64,000 nt of DNA from Dyadobacter sp. CY261 (GCF_021440085.1 NZ_JAKCPW010000001.1:1426001-1490000); one strand, 5' to 3'; positions 55,155 to 63,748 are shown, numbered from the stretch's first letter. A program made the numbers and translations. The notes: generated by a model not told the origin, from the letters alone.

Positions 55155-57590
55155 ATGTTAAAAAACTATATCAAAATCGCCTGGCGAAACCTGGCACGGA
55201 ACCGGGTGTTTTCCGCCATTAATATTGCCGGGCTGGCCATTGGTCTGGCTTCATGCATGCTGATCAGCCTGTATGTGATCGACGAGCTGAGCTTCGACCG
55301 CTTTCATGAAAAAGCGGATCGCATTGTAAGAACCACATTTAAAGGGACGATGCAAGGCGGGATTATCAACGAATCGCACGCAATGCCTCCTACTGCGGCC
55401 GCATTGAAGGCCGACTATCCGGAAGTACTCGAATCTACCAGATTACGCCAGGGCGGAAGGCCGTTGGTTTTTCTCAATAATAAAATCTACAACGACGAAA
55501 AACTCGCATTTGTGGATTCCAATTTCTTCTCCGTTTTCACGCTGCCTTTTATCCAGGGAAATGCGAAAACAGCGCTTTTAGAACCGCTTACGATCGTGTT
55601 ATCCGAATCTGCGGCTCAGAAATATTTCGGTAAAACCGATGTGATCGGAAAGACCGTCACATTCAAGGACTGGAAACAAACGTACCGCGTCACTGGCGTC
55701 ATGAAGGATATTCCGTCCAATTCACACTTCCGCTTCGACTTACTGGGTTCAATGGCCACATTGGATGAGGCAAAATCGACTTCCTGGATGACGTCGGAAT
55801 TCTTTACTTACCTGGTTTTGCCGGAAGGTTATAATTATAAAAAGCTGGAAGCAAAACTTCCCGCGACCATTGATAAATACATTAGTCCGCAACTGAAACA
55901 GGCCATGGGCGTTACCATGGCCGAATTCCGCAAACAGGGCAACAATCTCGAACTTCACTTGCAACCACTGACTGACATTCACCTGCATTCCGATTTTCAG
56001 TACGACCTGGACGTGAACGGCGATATGACTTACGTGTATATTTTCGGTGCGGTAGCGGTTATGATGCTGCTCATTGCCTGCATTAATTTCATGAACCTCT
56101 CCACCGCCGGCTCATCCAAACGTGCACGGGAAGTGGGTGTGAGAAAAGTAATGGGTTCCGAAAAATCCGAGCTGGTATGGCAATTTCTAATGGAATCCAT
56201 CCTGCTGACGGCTCTCGCTATGGTATTGGCCGCAATCCTCTGTATTGCCGCGCTACCAGTGTTCAATCAGCTTTCGGGTAAAAATCTCTCACTGGAATGG
56301 AATTCCGTTCCCGGCCTTATCCCGGCGATGATCGGCTTCGGGTTGTTTGTAGGGATATTCGCGGGAAGTTATCCGGCATTTTTCCTCTCGTCGTTCAAGC
56401 CTATCACCGTTCTGAAAGGCGGGGCTTCGGCGGTCAATATTAGCGCCTCAGGGAAAAGCATCAATCTGCGCAGCGGACTGGTCGTATTCCAATTCTCGAT
56501 GTCGATAATCCTGATCATCGGAACGACTGTCGTATTCCAGCAACTGCAATTTATCCGGAACAAAAAGCTCGGGTACAATAAGGATCAGGTGATTGTGGTA
56601 CCAGCTTGGTCGCTGGGCAAAAACACGGACACATTCCGCCAGAAGCTCGTGCGCGACTCGCGCGTGGCGCAGGTAAGTCTCTCGGGATATGTACCCGCCG
56701 GCCCCTCGGACAACAACAACTTCGCCGTAAACCCCGACGGTAACCCATCCCGGCACATCAAAACCTTACGTTATGAAGTCGATTACAACTACCTTCCGAC
56801 TTTGGGTATGGAAATAGCGCGCGGCCGTAACTTTTCCAAAGAATATGGCACTGATTCGACGGGCATTATCATCAATGAAACCGCTGTAAAAATCTTCGGC
56901 TGGACACCTGAGAACGCATTGAACCGAACGATCACCCACAGCGATAATGACGGAAAAAAATCGGCATACCGGGTCGTCGGCATCGTCAAGGATTTCCATT
57001 TCCAATCTATGCATGAACAAATAGGCCCGCTGGTGATGACATTGAGCAATGGGTGGGGCTGGATGATGGTCAAGGCCAGGAGCACCGAAGTTTCAGGCCT
57101 GCTGGCCTCGATGAAGCAAAACTGGGATGGCTTCCAATCGGATATGCCGTTCAGCTACACATTCCTTGACGAGCGTTTCAATGAAACTTATAAAGCCGAG
57201 CAAAAAACCGGCCAGATCCTGGGTACGTTCGCGGGCCTGACGATTTTCGTAGCCTGCCTGGGCCTATTCGGCCTCGCTACCTTCACAACCGAGCAACGCA
57301 CCAAGGAAATAGGTGTGCGCAAAGTCCTAGGTGCGTCGGTTGCAGGGATCATCGCATTGTTGTCGAAGGACTTTCTTAAACTCGTGCTGGTAGCGCTGCT
57401 TATTGCAACGCCCACGGCCTGGTGGCTGATGGACAGATGGTTGCAGGAATTTGCATACAAAATCAACGTGAGCTGGTGGGTATTCACCATCGCCGGAGTA
57501 CTCTCGACAGCGGTGGCATTATTGACCATTTCGTACCAGTCCGTAAAGGCCGCATTGGCCAACCCGGTACAGTCACTTCGTTCAGAATGA
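55155..57590 (+). CDS. FtsX/MacB-family ABC transporter permease (orphan)
   Basis: An 811-residue inner-membrane permease of the kind found in many copies in Cytophagales. It begins MLKNYIKIAWRNLARNRVFS, has a MacB-type periplasmic domain after the first helix, then FtsX domains with helices near 285-420 (VMMLLIACINFMNLSTAGSS, REVGVRKVMGSEKSELVWQF) and again near 690-800 (TTEQRTKEIGVRKVLGASVA). No ATPase gene is adjacent, so the ABC partner is elsewhere. These proteins are thought to act in lipoprotein or peptide transfer and stress response. ATG 55155 is preferred to an upstream ATG at 55059 because homologues begin here. A strong terminator follows. Confidence 0.92.
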   Translation: MLKNYIKIAWRNLARNRVFSAINIAGLAIGLASCMLISLYVIDELSFDRFHEKADRIVRTTFKGTMQGGIINESHAMPPTAAALKADYPEVLESTRLRQGGRPLVFLNNKIYNDEKLAFVDSNFFSVFTLPFIQGNAKTALLEPLTIVLSESAAQKYFGKTDVIGKTVTFKDWKQTYRVTGVMKDIPSNSHFRFDLLGSMATLDEAKSTSWMTSEFFTYLVLPEGYNYKKLEAKLPATIDKYISPQLKQAMGVTMAEFRKQGNNLELHLQPLTDIHLHSDFQYDLDVNGDMTYVYIFGAVAVMMLLIACINFMNLSTAGSSKRAREVGVRKVMGSEKSELVWQFLMESILLTALAMVLAAILCIAALPVFNQLSGKNLSLEWNSVPGLIPAMIGFGLFVGIFAGSYPAFFLSSFKPITVLKGGASAVNISASGKSINLRSGLVVFQFSMSIILIIGTTVVFQQLQFIRNKKLGYNKDQVIVVPAWSLGKNTDTFRQKLVRDSRVAQVSLSGYVPAGPSDNNNFAVNPDGNPSRHIKTLRYEVDYNYLPTLGMEIARGRNFSKEYGTDSTGIIINETAVKIFGWTPENALNRTITHSDNDGKKSAYRVVGIVKDFHFQSMHEQIGPLVMTLSNGWGWMMVKARSTEVSGLLASMKQNWDGFQSDMPFSYTFLDERFNETYKAEQKTGQILGTFAGLTIFVACLGLFGLATFTTEQRTKEIGVRKVLGASVAGIIALLSKDFLKLVLVALLIATPTAWWLMDRWLQEFAYKINVSWWVFTIAGVLSTAVALLTISYQSVKAALANPVQSLRSE

Positions 57591-57634
57591 CCGCAGGCTC
57601 AAAAGAAGCCGCCCAGAAGTTCATTTGTTATTAA

Positions 57635-57687
57635 ATTCGGGTCTGAGTTGCAGCAAAATTCGTGTGCAGCTCAGGCCCGGATTTTTA
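57635..57687 (+). terminator. Long terminator hairpin after the FtsX permease gene
   Basis: A 17-bp stem of 57635-57651 with 57666-57682; all positions pair if three G-U pairs are allowed, around a 14-nt loop, followed by TTTTT. Compensatory pairing at C/T differences suggests a selected RNA hairpin. Confidence 0.85.
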
Positions 57688-57705
57688 TAAAAATACCTGT
57701 GCGAA

Positions 57706-58824
57706 ATGGAGGCAACCATCCACTGTAAGATCACCCGGCACACCCACGTTTTCCAACCTGGTAATATCATCGAGGTACGGCGACGTATCGTGGAAAAATC
57801 TGCTGATCAACCGGAATCAGGCTATTTTATCCCCGATACCGGGGATGGTACGGCGGGGATCGTTCCGCTAAGTGCGGCAGAGGCAATCGTAGACGGTGTA
57901 CCACTCGAAGAAGCTTACTACGGTAAATGTGTGCTTACCAGCGTTTCCAATTTCTCCCAAAACCCGGACAACCGTTCGACGGTGGATGAAATTGGCATTG
58001 TGAAGCCCGAGAATGTTCGGGTTGTGCACTACAACGACTGCCAGCAATTGTTTTTCCATATGCCAAAATACGCCTGGGATGCAGGCACATTTCGCTTGAC
58101 TAATGCATGCTCCGAAACTTTGCTGGAAGAAAAGCCTGTGCGTGATCGCCTCAATGGTAGCACAATGATCCTGATCAATACGCTTCCCTACCCGCCGGGA
58201 TTTTACAACATCGAAGCCGACTGGCCGGGAGGTTGGACGCACTCTATCCGCTTTATCAAATTTTCAGAAGGTTTTCCCAAAGCGCCTTACGAAAATCCGC
58301 CTGCCAATATCGCCCGTGCCATCCGCAATGAGGAAGTACATTTGCTGCGCCTTCCCGAGCCTGAGCCACCACGCAAACTGACTGTTGAAAGTATCAAGAA
58401 AGATGCACCCTACCCTGGCTATTCTTCGCCTCCTTGCAGCCTGCACATGGTCCAGAGCGATGATGAGCACAGGCTTTTCGATTACAACGGCGTAGAGCTG
58501 GATTCCGGAATAGATATGGACCGGTTCAGGAAAGACCTTCAAAGCCGATTTTTTCCTACCGTAGAATATACCCAGGATGGCCGTGGCGGCATCATCTACT
58601 ACAAAGAAGGTGATATCAATATCCGGTTCGACTGGGAATTCGGCGGTGGCAATGCGGTCGTGATTTTTTATATTCCTGAAATAAAATATTGGGAGGCGCA
58701 GACCCGGACGCCACTTTCCCGCCGGGATGAAATTCTTCGTTTCGTTTGCGAGCAAGTGATCCGTGACCAGGCACCAGGATGTAAATACAAGATTTACGGA
58801 AACTCGATCAGCATTGTCAGATGA
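57706..58824 (+). CDS. Cytosolic protein of unknown function
   Basis: A 372-residue protein without signal or membrane segments. I recognise no family. The first 60 residues look beta-rich (TIHCKITRHTHVFQPGNIIE). The middle holds a Cys-Glu pair in LTNACSETLLEE and Pro-rich stretches (RLPEPEPPRK), and the C-terminal third (FFPTVEYTQDGRGGIIYYKE, GDINIRFDWEFGGGNAVVIF) reads like a compact alpha/beta domain. Its TGA overlaps an in-frame ATG of the PA2169-like gene by 4 bp, so the two are likely co-translated. It follows a terminator and begins a short operon. Confidence 0.6.
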   Translation: MEATIHCKITRHTHVFQPGNIIEVRRRIVEKSADQPESGYFIPDTGDGTAGIVPLSAAEAIVDGVPLEEAYYGKCVLTSVSNFSQNPDNRSTVDEIGIVKPENVRVVHYNDCQQLFFHMPKYAWDAGTFRLTNACSETLLEEKPVRDRLNGSTMILINTLPYPPGFYNIEADWPGGWTHSIRFIKFSEGFPKAPYENPPANIARAIRNEEVHLLRLPEPEPPRKLTVESIKKDAPYPGYSSPPCSLHMVQSDDEHRLFDYNGVELDSGIDMDRFRKDLQSRFFPTVEYTQDGRGGIIYYKEGDINIRFDWEFGGGNAVVIFYIPEIKYWEAQTRTPLSRRDEILRFVCEQVIRDQAPGCKYKIYGNSISIVR

Positions 58825-58874
58825 GCTTTGGAATGGTTATTGATGAAAAAGCCCATCATCAAACGATAACCGTA

Positions 58875-59357
58875 ATGGCACAAAATTCAGAAACCATCGA
58901 AATCCTGAACGACCTGATCCTGATCAACAACGACCGGATCGCCGGATATGAAAAAACCGAGGCAGAAACCAATAAACTCGAAAACGATCTCAGATCCATG
59001 TTCAGTAACCTTGCGGAACAGAGTCGCGCGAATGTGCTGGATCTGAAATCGTATGTTACCCGCCTCGGCGGCGAGCCCGCCACGGGCACCATGCTTTCCG
59101 GCAAACTCTACCGCGTGTGGATGGATATTCGCGCCACATTCACTTTTGACAACCGCCTCGCAGTGCTCGAAAATGCCGAAATCGGCGAAGATGCTGCGAA
59201 AAAAGCCTATGAGGAAGCAATGCAGTCCGACAACCTTCCCGCCGATATCCGGCAACTGCTCCTCAGCCAGTTTACCGCCATCCAATCTGCCTACAACACC
59301 ATCAAAACTGACCGCAACCGGCAGCGGGATGTTTCGAAGTATCCGCTAACGACCTAG
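58875..59357 (+). CDS. PA2169/DUF2383-type four-helix-bundle protein
   Basis: A 160-residue helical protein with the family opening SETIEILNDLILINNDRIAG and a ferritin-like bundle (ENDLRSMFSNLAEQSRANVL, ANTMLSGKLY-like GTMLSGKLYRVWMDIR, EEDAAKKAYEEAM). The family resembles ferritin-like bundles but clear metal ligands are not certain. Homologues begin like MAQNSETIEIL, so the ATG at 58875 is chosen; an upstream ATG at 58821 overlaps the TGA of the preceding gene (ATGA) and would add 18 residues, the translational-coupling alternative. Function unknown; stress roles have been suggested for relatives. Confidence 0.8.
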   Translation: MAQNSETIEILNDLILINNDRIAGYEKTEAETNKLENDLRSMFSNLAEQSRANVLDLKSYVTRLGGEPATGTMLSGKLYRVWMDIRATFTFDNRLAVLENAEIGEDAAKKAYEEAMQSDNLPADIRQLLLSQFTAIQSAYNTIKTDRNRQRDVSKYPLTT

Positions 59358-59672
59358 TAGATTGCTTCGGCTGAGGCCGCGGCTGGTTACTTGCTTGCCC
59401 GAGGCTGAAGCCTCGGGTTGGCATCGCTGGTAGCCGCCTCGTTAGTTTTTCCCTGTTTCTTCCGTTTCTTCTCCAATCCCGTCGGTAAATTCCCCTAAGT
59501 TCCTCTGGATGTGCCGGAACAAAAAGTGCCATTTTTGTAGATATTCTAAATGTGTAACGTGATGCGTGTCAGGCAACAAAAAAATTTTTTCATTTTTTTT
59601 CTCAAATTCTTGTAACCTTTCCGTGCCCCCAGAGTTACCACATCAGAATCACGAAAAAAAAAGAGCGAACTT
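59358..59672. other. Intergenic region with hairpin and A/T tracts before the ECF sigma gene
   Basis: About 315 bp. A perfect 9-bp hairpin CCCGAGGCT-GA-AGCCTCGGG lies at 59399-59418, a possible end of the previous operon, though no T-run follows. Near 59575-59602 there are long A and T tracts, then the ECF-like -35 TGTAAC. No gene is seen. Confidence 0.5.
59611..59620 (+). promoter_or_regulatory. Candidate ECF-sigma -35 element
   Basis: TGTAACCTTT resembles the GTAAC-type -35 element seen upstream of self-regulated ECF sigma genes. It is 53 nt before the sigma start. A matching -10 (CGTC-like) is not clear, so autoregulation is only a suggestion. Confidence 0.3.
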
Positions 59673-60224
59673 TTGAATACCCTAACCGACAACTCGCTAA
59701 TGCTCCGGGTAAAATCCGGTGACCTGGATAAGATGGGATTGCTCTTTGAGCGGTACAACCGGCCGTTGTTCGGGTTCTTTTACCACATGACGCACAAGAC
59801 CGATCTCAGCGAGGACCTCGTACAAAACGTGTTTTACAGAATGCTCAAATACCGGCATACGTTTACCGCCGACGGTGAGTTCCGGACCTGGATGTACCAC
59901 CTCGCCCGGAATGTGCTGAACGATTCGGTGAAGAAAAATAGGTCGTTTAATTTCTACGACGTTAACGAAGTCGCAGACCGGATTGCAGGAGGCATCCTGG
60001 CAGATGAAAATCTCGAAAAACAACAAGACAAGGATTTCCTGCACGAAGCAATGGGCGCATTAAGTCCCGAGTACCGCGAAGTGCTGATTTTGAGCCGGTT
60101 TCAGGAAATGAAATACGACGAAATCGCCAAAGTACTGAATATTAACGAGGGAACCGTAAAAGTGAGAGTGCACCGGGCATTGGGAGAATTGAAGAAAAGG
60201 TTTTTTACAAATGAAAGAAGATAG
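59673..60224 (+). CDS. ECF-type RNA polymerase sigma factor
   Basis: A 183-residue sigma factor. Region 2 is YNRPLFGFFYHMTHKTDLSE with DLVQNVFYRMLKYRHTF; region 4 is LSPEYREVLILSRFQEMKYD then EIAKVLNINEGTVKVRVHRA. Start is a TTG at 59673 (an ATG at 59700 would remove nine residues). It overlaps the following anti-sigma gene by 14 bp, a sign of translational coupling. Unlike the sigma at 23348 it is not linked to FecR or SusC, so it probably answers an envelope or stress signal rather than a nutrient. Confidence 0.9.
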   Translation: MNTLTDNSLMLRVKSGDLDKMGLLFERYNRPLFGFFYHMTHKTDLSEDLVQNVFYRMLKYRHTFTADGEFRTWMYHLARNVLNDSVKKNRSFNFYDVNEVADRIAGGILADENLEKQQDKDFLHEAMGALSPEYREVLILSRFQEMKYDEIAKVLNINEGTVKVRVHRALGELKKRFFTNERR

Positions 60225-61050
60225 GGAAATGAGCTGTGAACATACTAAGGACAAACGGACCGAATGGCTCAACAACAGCCTGGAAAGGAATGAACAAATG
60301 GCGGTCAACCGACACTTGGCAGATTGCATAAGCTGCCAGGAAGAATTTGCGGCCGACAGGCTGATCTGGGACGGCATGACGAAAATCAGGGTTCCCGAGC
60401 CATCGGAGGCCATGCGCAACAACTTTTACGCGATGCTCGACGAATTCAAGGAGGCGGAAAACGCAGCAGAAAGGTTCTCGTTCCAAAGCATGATGGAAAG
60501 CATCCGGGAGTTTGTTTTGCCGCAATGGACAGTGCAGGTGGCATTCAGTCTGCTGTTGGTAGGTTTGGGTTGGGTGATCGGTAACCGGACAAGCCGCAAC
60601 AAGGTCGACGCCACCGCCTACCAGCAACAGATCGAAACGCTGGCCGGCCAGGTGCAGGACATGAAGAGCGCCATGATGCTGACGTTACTTGATAATCCCT
60701 CGGCCACTGAGCGACTTCGGGCAGTGAGCTACACGAGTGAGATCGTGCAAGCCGATGATCGCGTACTGGAAGCGCTTTTTGCGACCTTAAACAACGACCC
60801 CAACGTCAACGTCCGGCTGGTAACGCTCGAAGCGCTCACACAATATGCCGATAATGCGACGGTACGCGAAGGACTGGTGAAATCACTTAGTATGCAGGAT
60901 TCCCCGATGGTGCAGGTGGCGATGGCGGATGTGATGGTGAAATTGCAGGAGAAACGCTCGGTGAAAGCGCTGAAAACACTGCTTCAAAAAGAAGACCTGA
61001 ACGATCTCGTGAAAGTAAAAATCCAACAGACCATTAAAGACCTTTCATAA
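60211..61050 (+). CDS. Zinc-finger anti-sigma factor with periplasmic HEAT repeats
   Basis: A 279-residue single-pass protein. The cytosolic N-terminus has a ZAS-type zinc site: His35, Cys39, Cys42 in HLADCISC, with Cys9/His11 as a candidate fourth ligand. A membrane segment lies at about 110-130 (VQVAFSLLLVGLGWVIG). The periplasmic C-terminal half (about 165-279) is built of HEAT-like repeats (RVLEALFATLNNDPNVNVRL, LVKSLSMQDSPMVQVAMADV, KALKTLLQKEDLNDLVKVKI), where other anti-sigmas have a small domain. It overlaps the sigma gene and is followed by two DUF4097 genes. The HEAT part may sense periplasmic protein ligands. Confidence 0.88.
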   Translation: MKEDREMSCEHTKDKRTEWLNNSLERNEQMAVNRHLADCISCQEEFAADRLIWDGMTKIRVPEPSEAMRNNFYAMLDEFKEAENAAERFSFQSMMESIREFVLPQWTVQVAFSLLLVGLGWVIGNRTSRNKVDATAYQQQIETLAGQVQDMKSAMMLTLLDNPSATERLRAVSYTSEIVQADDRVLEALFATLNNDPNVNVRLVTLEALTQYADNATVREGLVKSLSMQDSPMVQVAMADVMVKLQEKRSVKALKTLLQKEDLNDLVKVKIQQTIKDLS

Positions 61051-61070
61051 ACCTAAAACAACTATTAGCC

Positions 61071-61934
61071 ATGAAGTATTTTGCAATCCCCCTGCTGGCG
61101 GGAACAGTGCTCTGCTGTACCCAGGCCCAGGCACAGAAGCTGGAACACAAGGAGCACGTCAGCAAAGCGTTTACCGTTGCGGGCCAGGCAGCCAAGAATG
61201 TGCTGGCAATCTACAACGTCAACGGGTCCATCAGGGTAGAGGGATATAACGGTGACAAAGTAGTGCTGGAAATCGACAAGAAAATTACTGCCAAAACCCA
61301 GGAGGTGCTCGACCAGGGCAAGCAGGAATTCAAATTGGAAATCGAGCAGGACGCCGATAGTATCATCGCCTACATTGCCAATCCATTCGACTCCCGCCCA
61401 AACCGTAGCCGCCGCAACTGGGACGGCCCGAAGATCCATTACAATTTCGAGTTGGACTTCGTAGTAAAAGTCCCCTATTCGCTCAATCTACACGTTTCGA
61501 CGGTTAACGGAGGCGATATCAATGTAAACGACGTAACCGGCTCACTGGGTGTCCATAATGTGAACGGGGCAATCAAGGTGGTGAATGCCAAAGGCCCTTC
61601 CGTGATGCGGACAATCAATGGAAATGTCGAAGTCAATTTCCTGACCATTCCCCCAGGCGGATCGGATTTCAAGACGCTGAACGGTGATATCAAGATCAGT
61701 TACCCGGCTGCGCTGTCGGTCGACTGCCAGTTCAAGACTTTCAACGGTGATTTCTTTACCGACTTTCCCGATGTGGAGAGGCTTCCGGTAAGGGTTGTCA
61801 AAAATGCAGAAAACCATGAAAACAAAACTGTTTACAAGCTCAGCACCGAAACGTTTATCCGTATCGGCAGCGGTGGCCCCACCTACAAATTCGAAACATT
61901 CAATGGCAATATCTATCTCAAAAAACAATCATAG
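61071..61934 (+). CDS. Secreted DUF4097 (beta-helix-like) protein 1
   Basis: A 287-residue exported protein (signal MKYFAIPLLAGTVLCCTQAQAQ, cleavage before KLEH). The mature region has the repeated short beta-strand units of DUF4097 (NVNGSIRVEGYNGDKVVLEI, STVNGGDINVNDVTGSLGVH, NVNGAIKVVNAKG, TFNGDF, TFNGNI), which probably form a right-handed parallel beta-helix. The function is unknown; the family is common next to sigma/anti-sigma pairs in Bacteroidota. It sits 20 bp after the anti-sigma gene and 4 bp before a second DUF4097 gene. Confidence 0.82.
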   Translation: MKYFAIPLLAGTVLCCTQAQAQKLEHKEHVSKAFTVAGQAAKNVLAIYNVNGSIRVEGYNGDKVVLEIDKKITAKTQEVLDQGKQEFKLEIEQDADSIIAYIANPFDSRPNRSRRNWDGPKIHYNFELDFVVKVPYSLNLHVSTVNGGDINVNDVTGSLGVHNVNGAIKVVNAKGPSVMRTINGNVEVNFLTIPPGGSDFKTLNGDIKISYPAALSVDCQFKTFNGDFFTDFPDVERLPVRVVKNAENHENKTVYKLSTETFIRIGSGGPTYKFETFNGNIYLKKQS

Positions 61935-61938
61935 CAGA

Positions 61939-62766
61939 ATGAAAACCCCACGCATTTTAGTCCTTGCAGCGTTCGCAGCATTTACCACTTTTTCGGCCCC
62001 GCTGCTGGCTCAGGGTGAATTGAAAGAACAACTTTCCGTCCCTCTGAGCGACCCCGCCAAGCCCGGCTCGCTGAAAGTACACCTCGTTCGCGGCTCGATC
62101 CGTATAACAGGTTACAATGGCAACCAGGTATTGATCGACGCGAGCTCTAAACAAGACAAGCCTGAAAAGCCTAAGGAGAATTCGGAAGGTATGAAACGCA
62201 TTTCAAAAAATGGCTCGCTCGACATTACCGCTACCGAGGAAAACAATGTCGTGAATGTCAGTTCAAAATTGTTCAACACACAAATGGAGCTCAACATCAA
62301 AGTACCGATGAAATTCGCACTCAATGTCGGAACTGTGAATGACGGCGATATCACAATCGAGAATGTAGACGGCGAAATGGAGATCACGAATGTGAATGGC
62401 GATATTCGCCTGACGAACATCTCCGGTTCGGCTGTTGCCAACACGGTGAACGGCCTGCTGAAAGCGACTTTCAAAACCGCTGATGCCAAATCGCCCATGG
62501 CATTCTCGACCCTCAATGGCAATGTGGATGTGACCCTTCCGGCAACCGCGAAATTTGACGTGAAACTCAAATCAGATCGCGGAGAGATTTACAGCGATTT
62601 CGATGTGGATGTAGACAAAGCCGCTCCGCAGGCAAGCCGTTCCTCGAAGGACGGTATGTATAAAGTCAGCATTGAAGACTGGGTAAAAGGCAAGGTCAAC
62701 GGCGGCGGCAGCGAGATTATGATGAAGAATATGAATGGAAATATTTACGTGAGAAAGGCGAAGTAA
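61939..62766 (+). CDS. Secreted DUF4097 (beta-helix-like) protein 2
   Basis: A 275-residue exported paralogue of the preceding gene product (signal PRILVLAAFAAFTTFSAPLLAQ). It shows the same repeats (HLVRGSIRITGYNGNQVLID, GTVNDGDITIENVDGEMEIT, NVNGDIRLTN, TLNGNVDV, NMNGNIYVRK). The ATG at 61939 is chosen because the signal peptide follows; a longer frame open to 61795 overlaps the previous gene and is not credible. Together the pair ends the sigma/anti-sigma operon, and a strong terminator follows 20 bp later. The two proteins may assemble or act as the sensed envelope components. Confidence 0.83.
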   Translation: MKTPRILVLAAFAAFTTFSAPLLAQGELKEQLSVPLSDPAKPGSLKVHLVRGSIRITGYNGNQVLIDASSKQDKPEKPKENSEGMKRISKNGSLDITATEENNVVNVSSKLFNTQMELNIKVPMKFALNVGTVNDGDITIENVDGEMEITNVNGDIRLTNISGSAVANTVNGLLKATFKTADAKSPMAFSTLNGNVDVTLPATAKFDVKLKSDRGEIYSDFDVDVDKAAPQASRSSKDGMYKVSIEDWVKGKVNGGGSEIMMKNMNGNIYVRKAK

Positions 62767-62785
62767 TATTCCCTATCCATGGCCC

Positions 62786-62823
62786 ACGCCTCTGGCAGAT
62801 CGTCTGCCAGAGGCGTTTTTATT
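62786..62823 (+). terminator. Strong rho-independent terminator of the sigma/DUF4097 operon
   Basis: ACGCCTCTGGCAGA (62786-62799) pairs perfectly with TCTGCCAGAGGCGT (62803-62816) around a 3-nt loop and is followed by TTTTATT. It also separates the operon from the convergent MarR gene. Confidence 0.95.
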
Positions 62824-62857
62824 GGGCTGTACGGAAAGTTTTCAACACCAAAGGCCG

Positions 62858-63292
62858 CTATTCAATCGTCGCGCCAAGCTCCAAGAGCATTTTTTGCAAT
62901 TCGTCGAGCTTTTTGGTCTTTACCGACGCCAGGATTTGTTCCGTCGCAGCCTCAGCGGAAGCGACCGCTTCGACATAAATCTTCTTGCCCGCATTGGCCA
63001 GTTTCACATAAGATACCCTTGCATCCCGGCTGTTTGCCTCCCTTTTTACATAGCCCAGCTTCTCCAAAGGCGACAGCATTCGCGTAATCCCCGAGGCCGT
63101 CAAACCCACTTTTTCGGCCACATCCGTACGCCGCAATTTCTCATCCTGCGCATTCGCCAAGTGATGCAAAATCATGAATTCATTCAGGCTGATTCCATGG
63201 CTTCCAAGCTTAGCATCGAATCGCTTTGACGTCAATGTCTGGATCATAGTAAGATTCAAAAACAGTTTAAGCCCCTGAGAAATAGTTAACAT
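62858..63292 (-). CDS. MarR-family transcriptional regulator
   Basis: A 144-residue winged-helix regulator: GISLNEFMILHHLANAQDEK, LRRTDVAEKVGLTASGITRM then LSPLEKLGYVKREANSRDAR, with the Asp-x-Arg wing typical of MarR proteins. It has no Cys in the position of OhrR-type redox sensors. Start is the ATG at 63290-63292; a second ATG 45 bp in would lose part of the dimerisation helix. A perfect 8-4-8 palindrome 34 bp upstream is a probable autoregulatory operator. Target genes beyond itself are unknown. Confidence 0.9.
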   Translation of the reverse strand: MLTISQGLKLFLNLTMIQTLTSKRFDAKLGSHGISLNEFMILHHLANAQDEKLRRTDVAEKVGLTASGITRMLSPLEKLGYVKREANSRDARVSYVKLANAGKKIYVEAVASAEAATEQILASVKTKKLDELQKMLLELGATIE

Positions 63293-63325
63293 AAGCTTGA
63301 ATAATGTTTGATTTATAGTTGATAT

Positions 63326-63345
63326 ATACTTGACTTATCAAGTAT
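63326..63345. promoter_or_regulatory. MarR-type operator palindrome
   Basis: ATACTTGACTTATCAAGTAT is a perfect palindrome with 8-bp arms and a 4-bp centre, about 34-53 bp upstream of the MarR start. Length and form suit a MarR dimer. A site overlapping the gene's own promoter implies autorepression. Confidence 0.65.
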
Positions 63346-63371
63346 TATGCAATAATAATGTATTTATAAAT

Positions 63372-63405
63372 GATTGAAAAATAATATGTTGATTATTTTT
63401 CAATC
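63372..63405. repeat. Perfect 14-bp inverted repeat upstream of the MarR gene
   Basis: GATTGAAAAATAAT and its exact inverse ATTATTTTTCAATC around a 6-nt centre ATGTTG. It is AT-rich and long for a single operator. It could be a second regulator site, a cruciform or a terminator for transcription from the ClC side. Confidence 0.7.
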
Positions 63406-63439
63406 GGCGCAGGATACGCGGGAGCCTATGGTTTATTCC

Positions 63440-63748
63440 GGATGAGAATGCATGTCGCGGAGCCTTCCTTTCTCATGGTTGTCGCGTGCCTACGGCATGC
63501 ACCGCATTGCCAGAGATAACGGTCGGGCAACCAATATTTCGTACCTAACGGCATTTTGGGCAAACATGCAAGCGTCGCGTGGCGACGTAATATTGGCAGA
63601 AAAAATCGGGAGTAGCGACGGGGGAAATCCCGTCAGGGATGTAACAACAACGCGGCGAACATGACCATTCAGACATGGGGCAAACCCGATGACAACACTC
63701 AAACGGCGTGCGTAACGAACGCCATACGGGTAATCTCCAAACGCCCCG
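63440..63748. repeat. Compound palindromic repeat block next to the ClC gene
   Basis: About 300 bp of non-coding DNA dense in small palindromes: CCAATATT (63531-63538) and its inverse at 63589-63596, CGTCGC-GTG-GCGACG (63573-63587), GACGGG...CCCGTC (63617-63634), plus GTGCCTACGGCATGCAC near 63486-63502. It resembles words such as CCTAACGGCAT and CAATATTTCGTACC that I recall between genes in several Bacteroidota, but I cannot confirm a family. No ORF here has coding character. Confidence 0.5.

Noticed and set aside
61795..61938. Upstream extension of the second DUF4097 gene
   Set aside because: It lies inside the first DUF4097 gene and precedes a perfect signal peptide beginning at 61939.
63452..63664. 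A 70-codon frame in the palindromic block
   Set aside because: It is translated repeat DNA without start signal or homology to a family I know.
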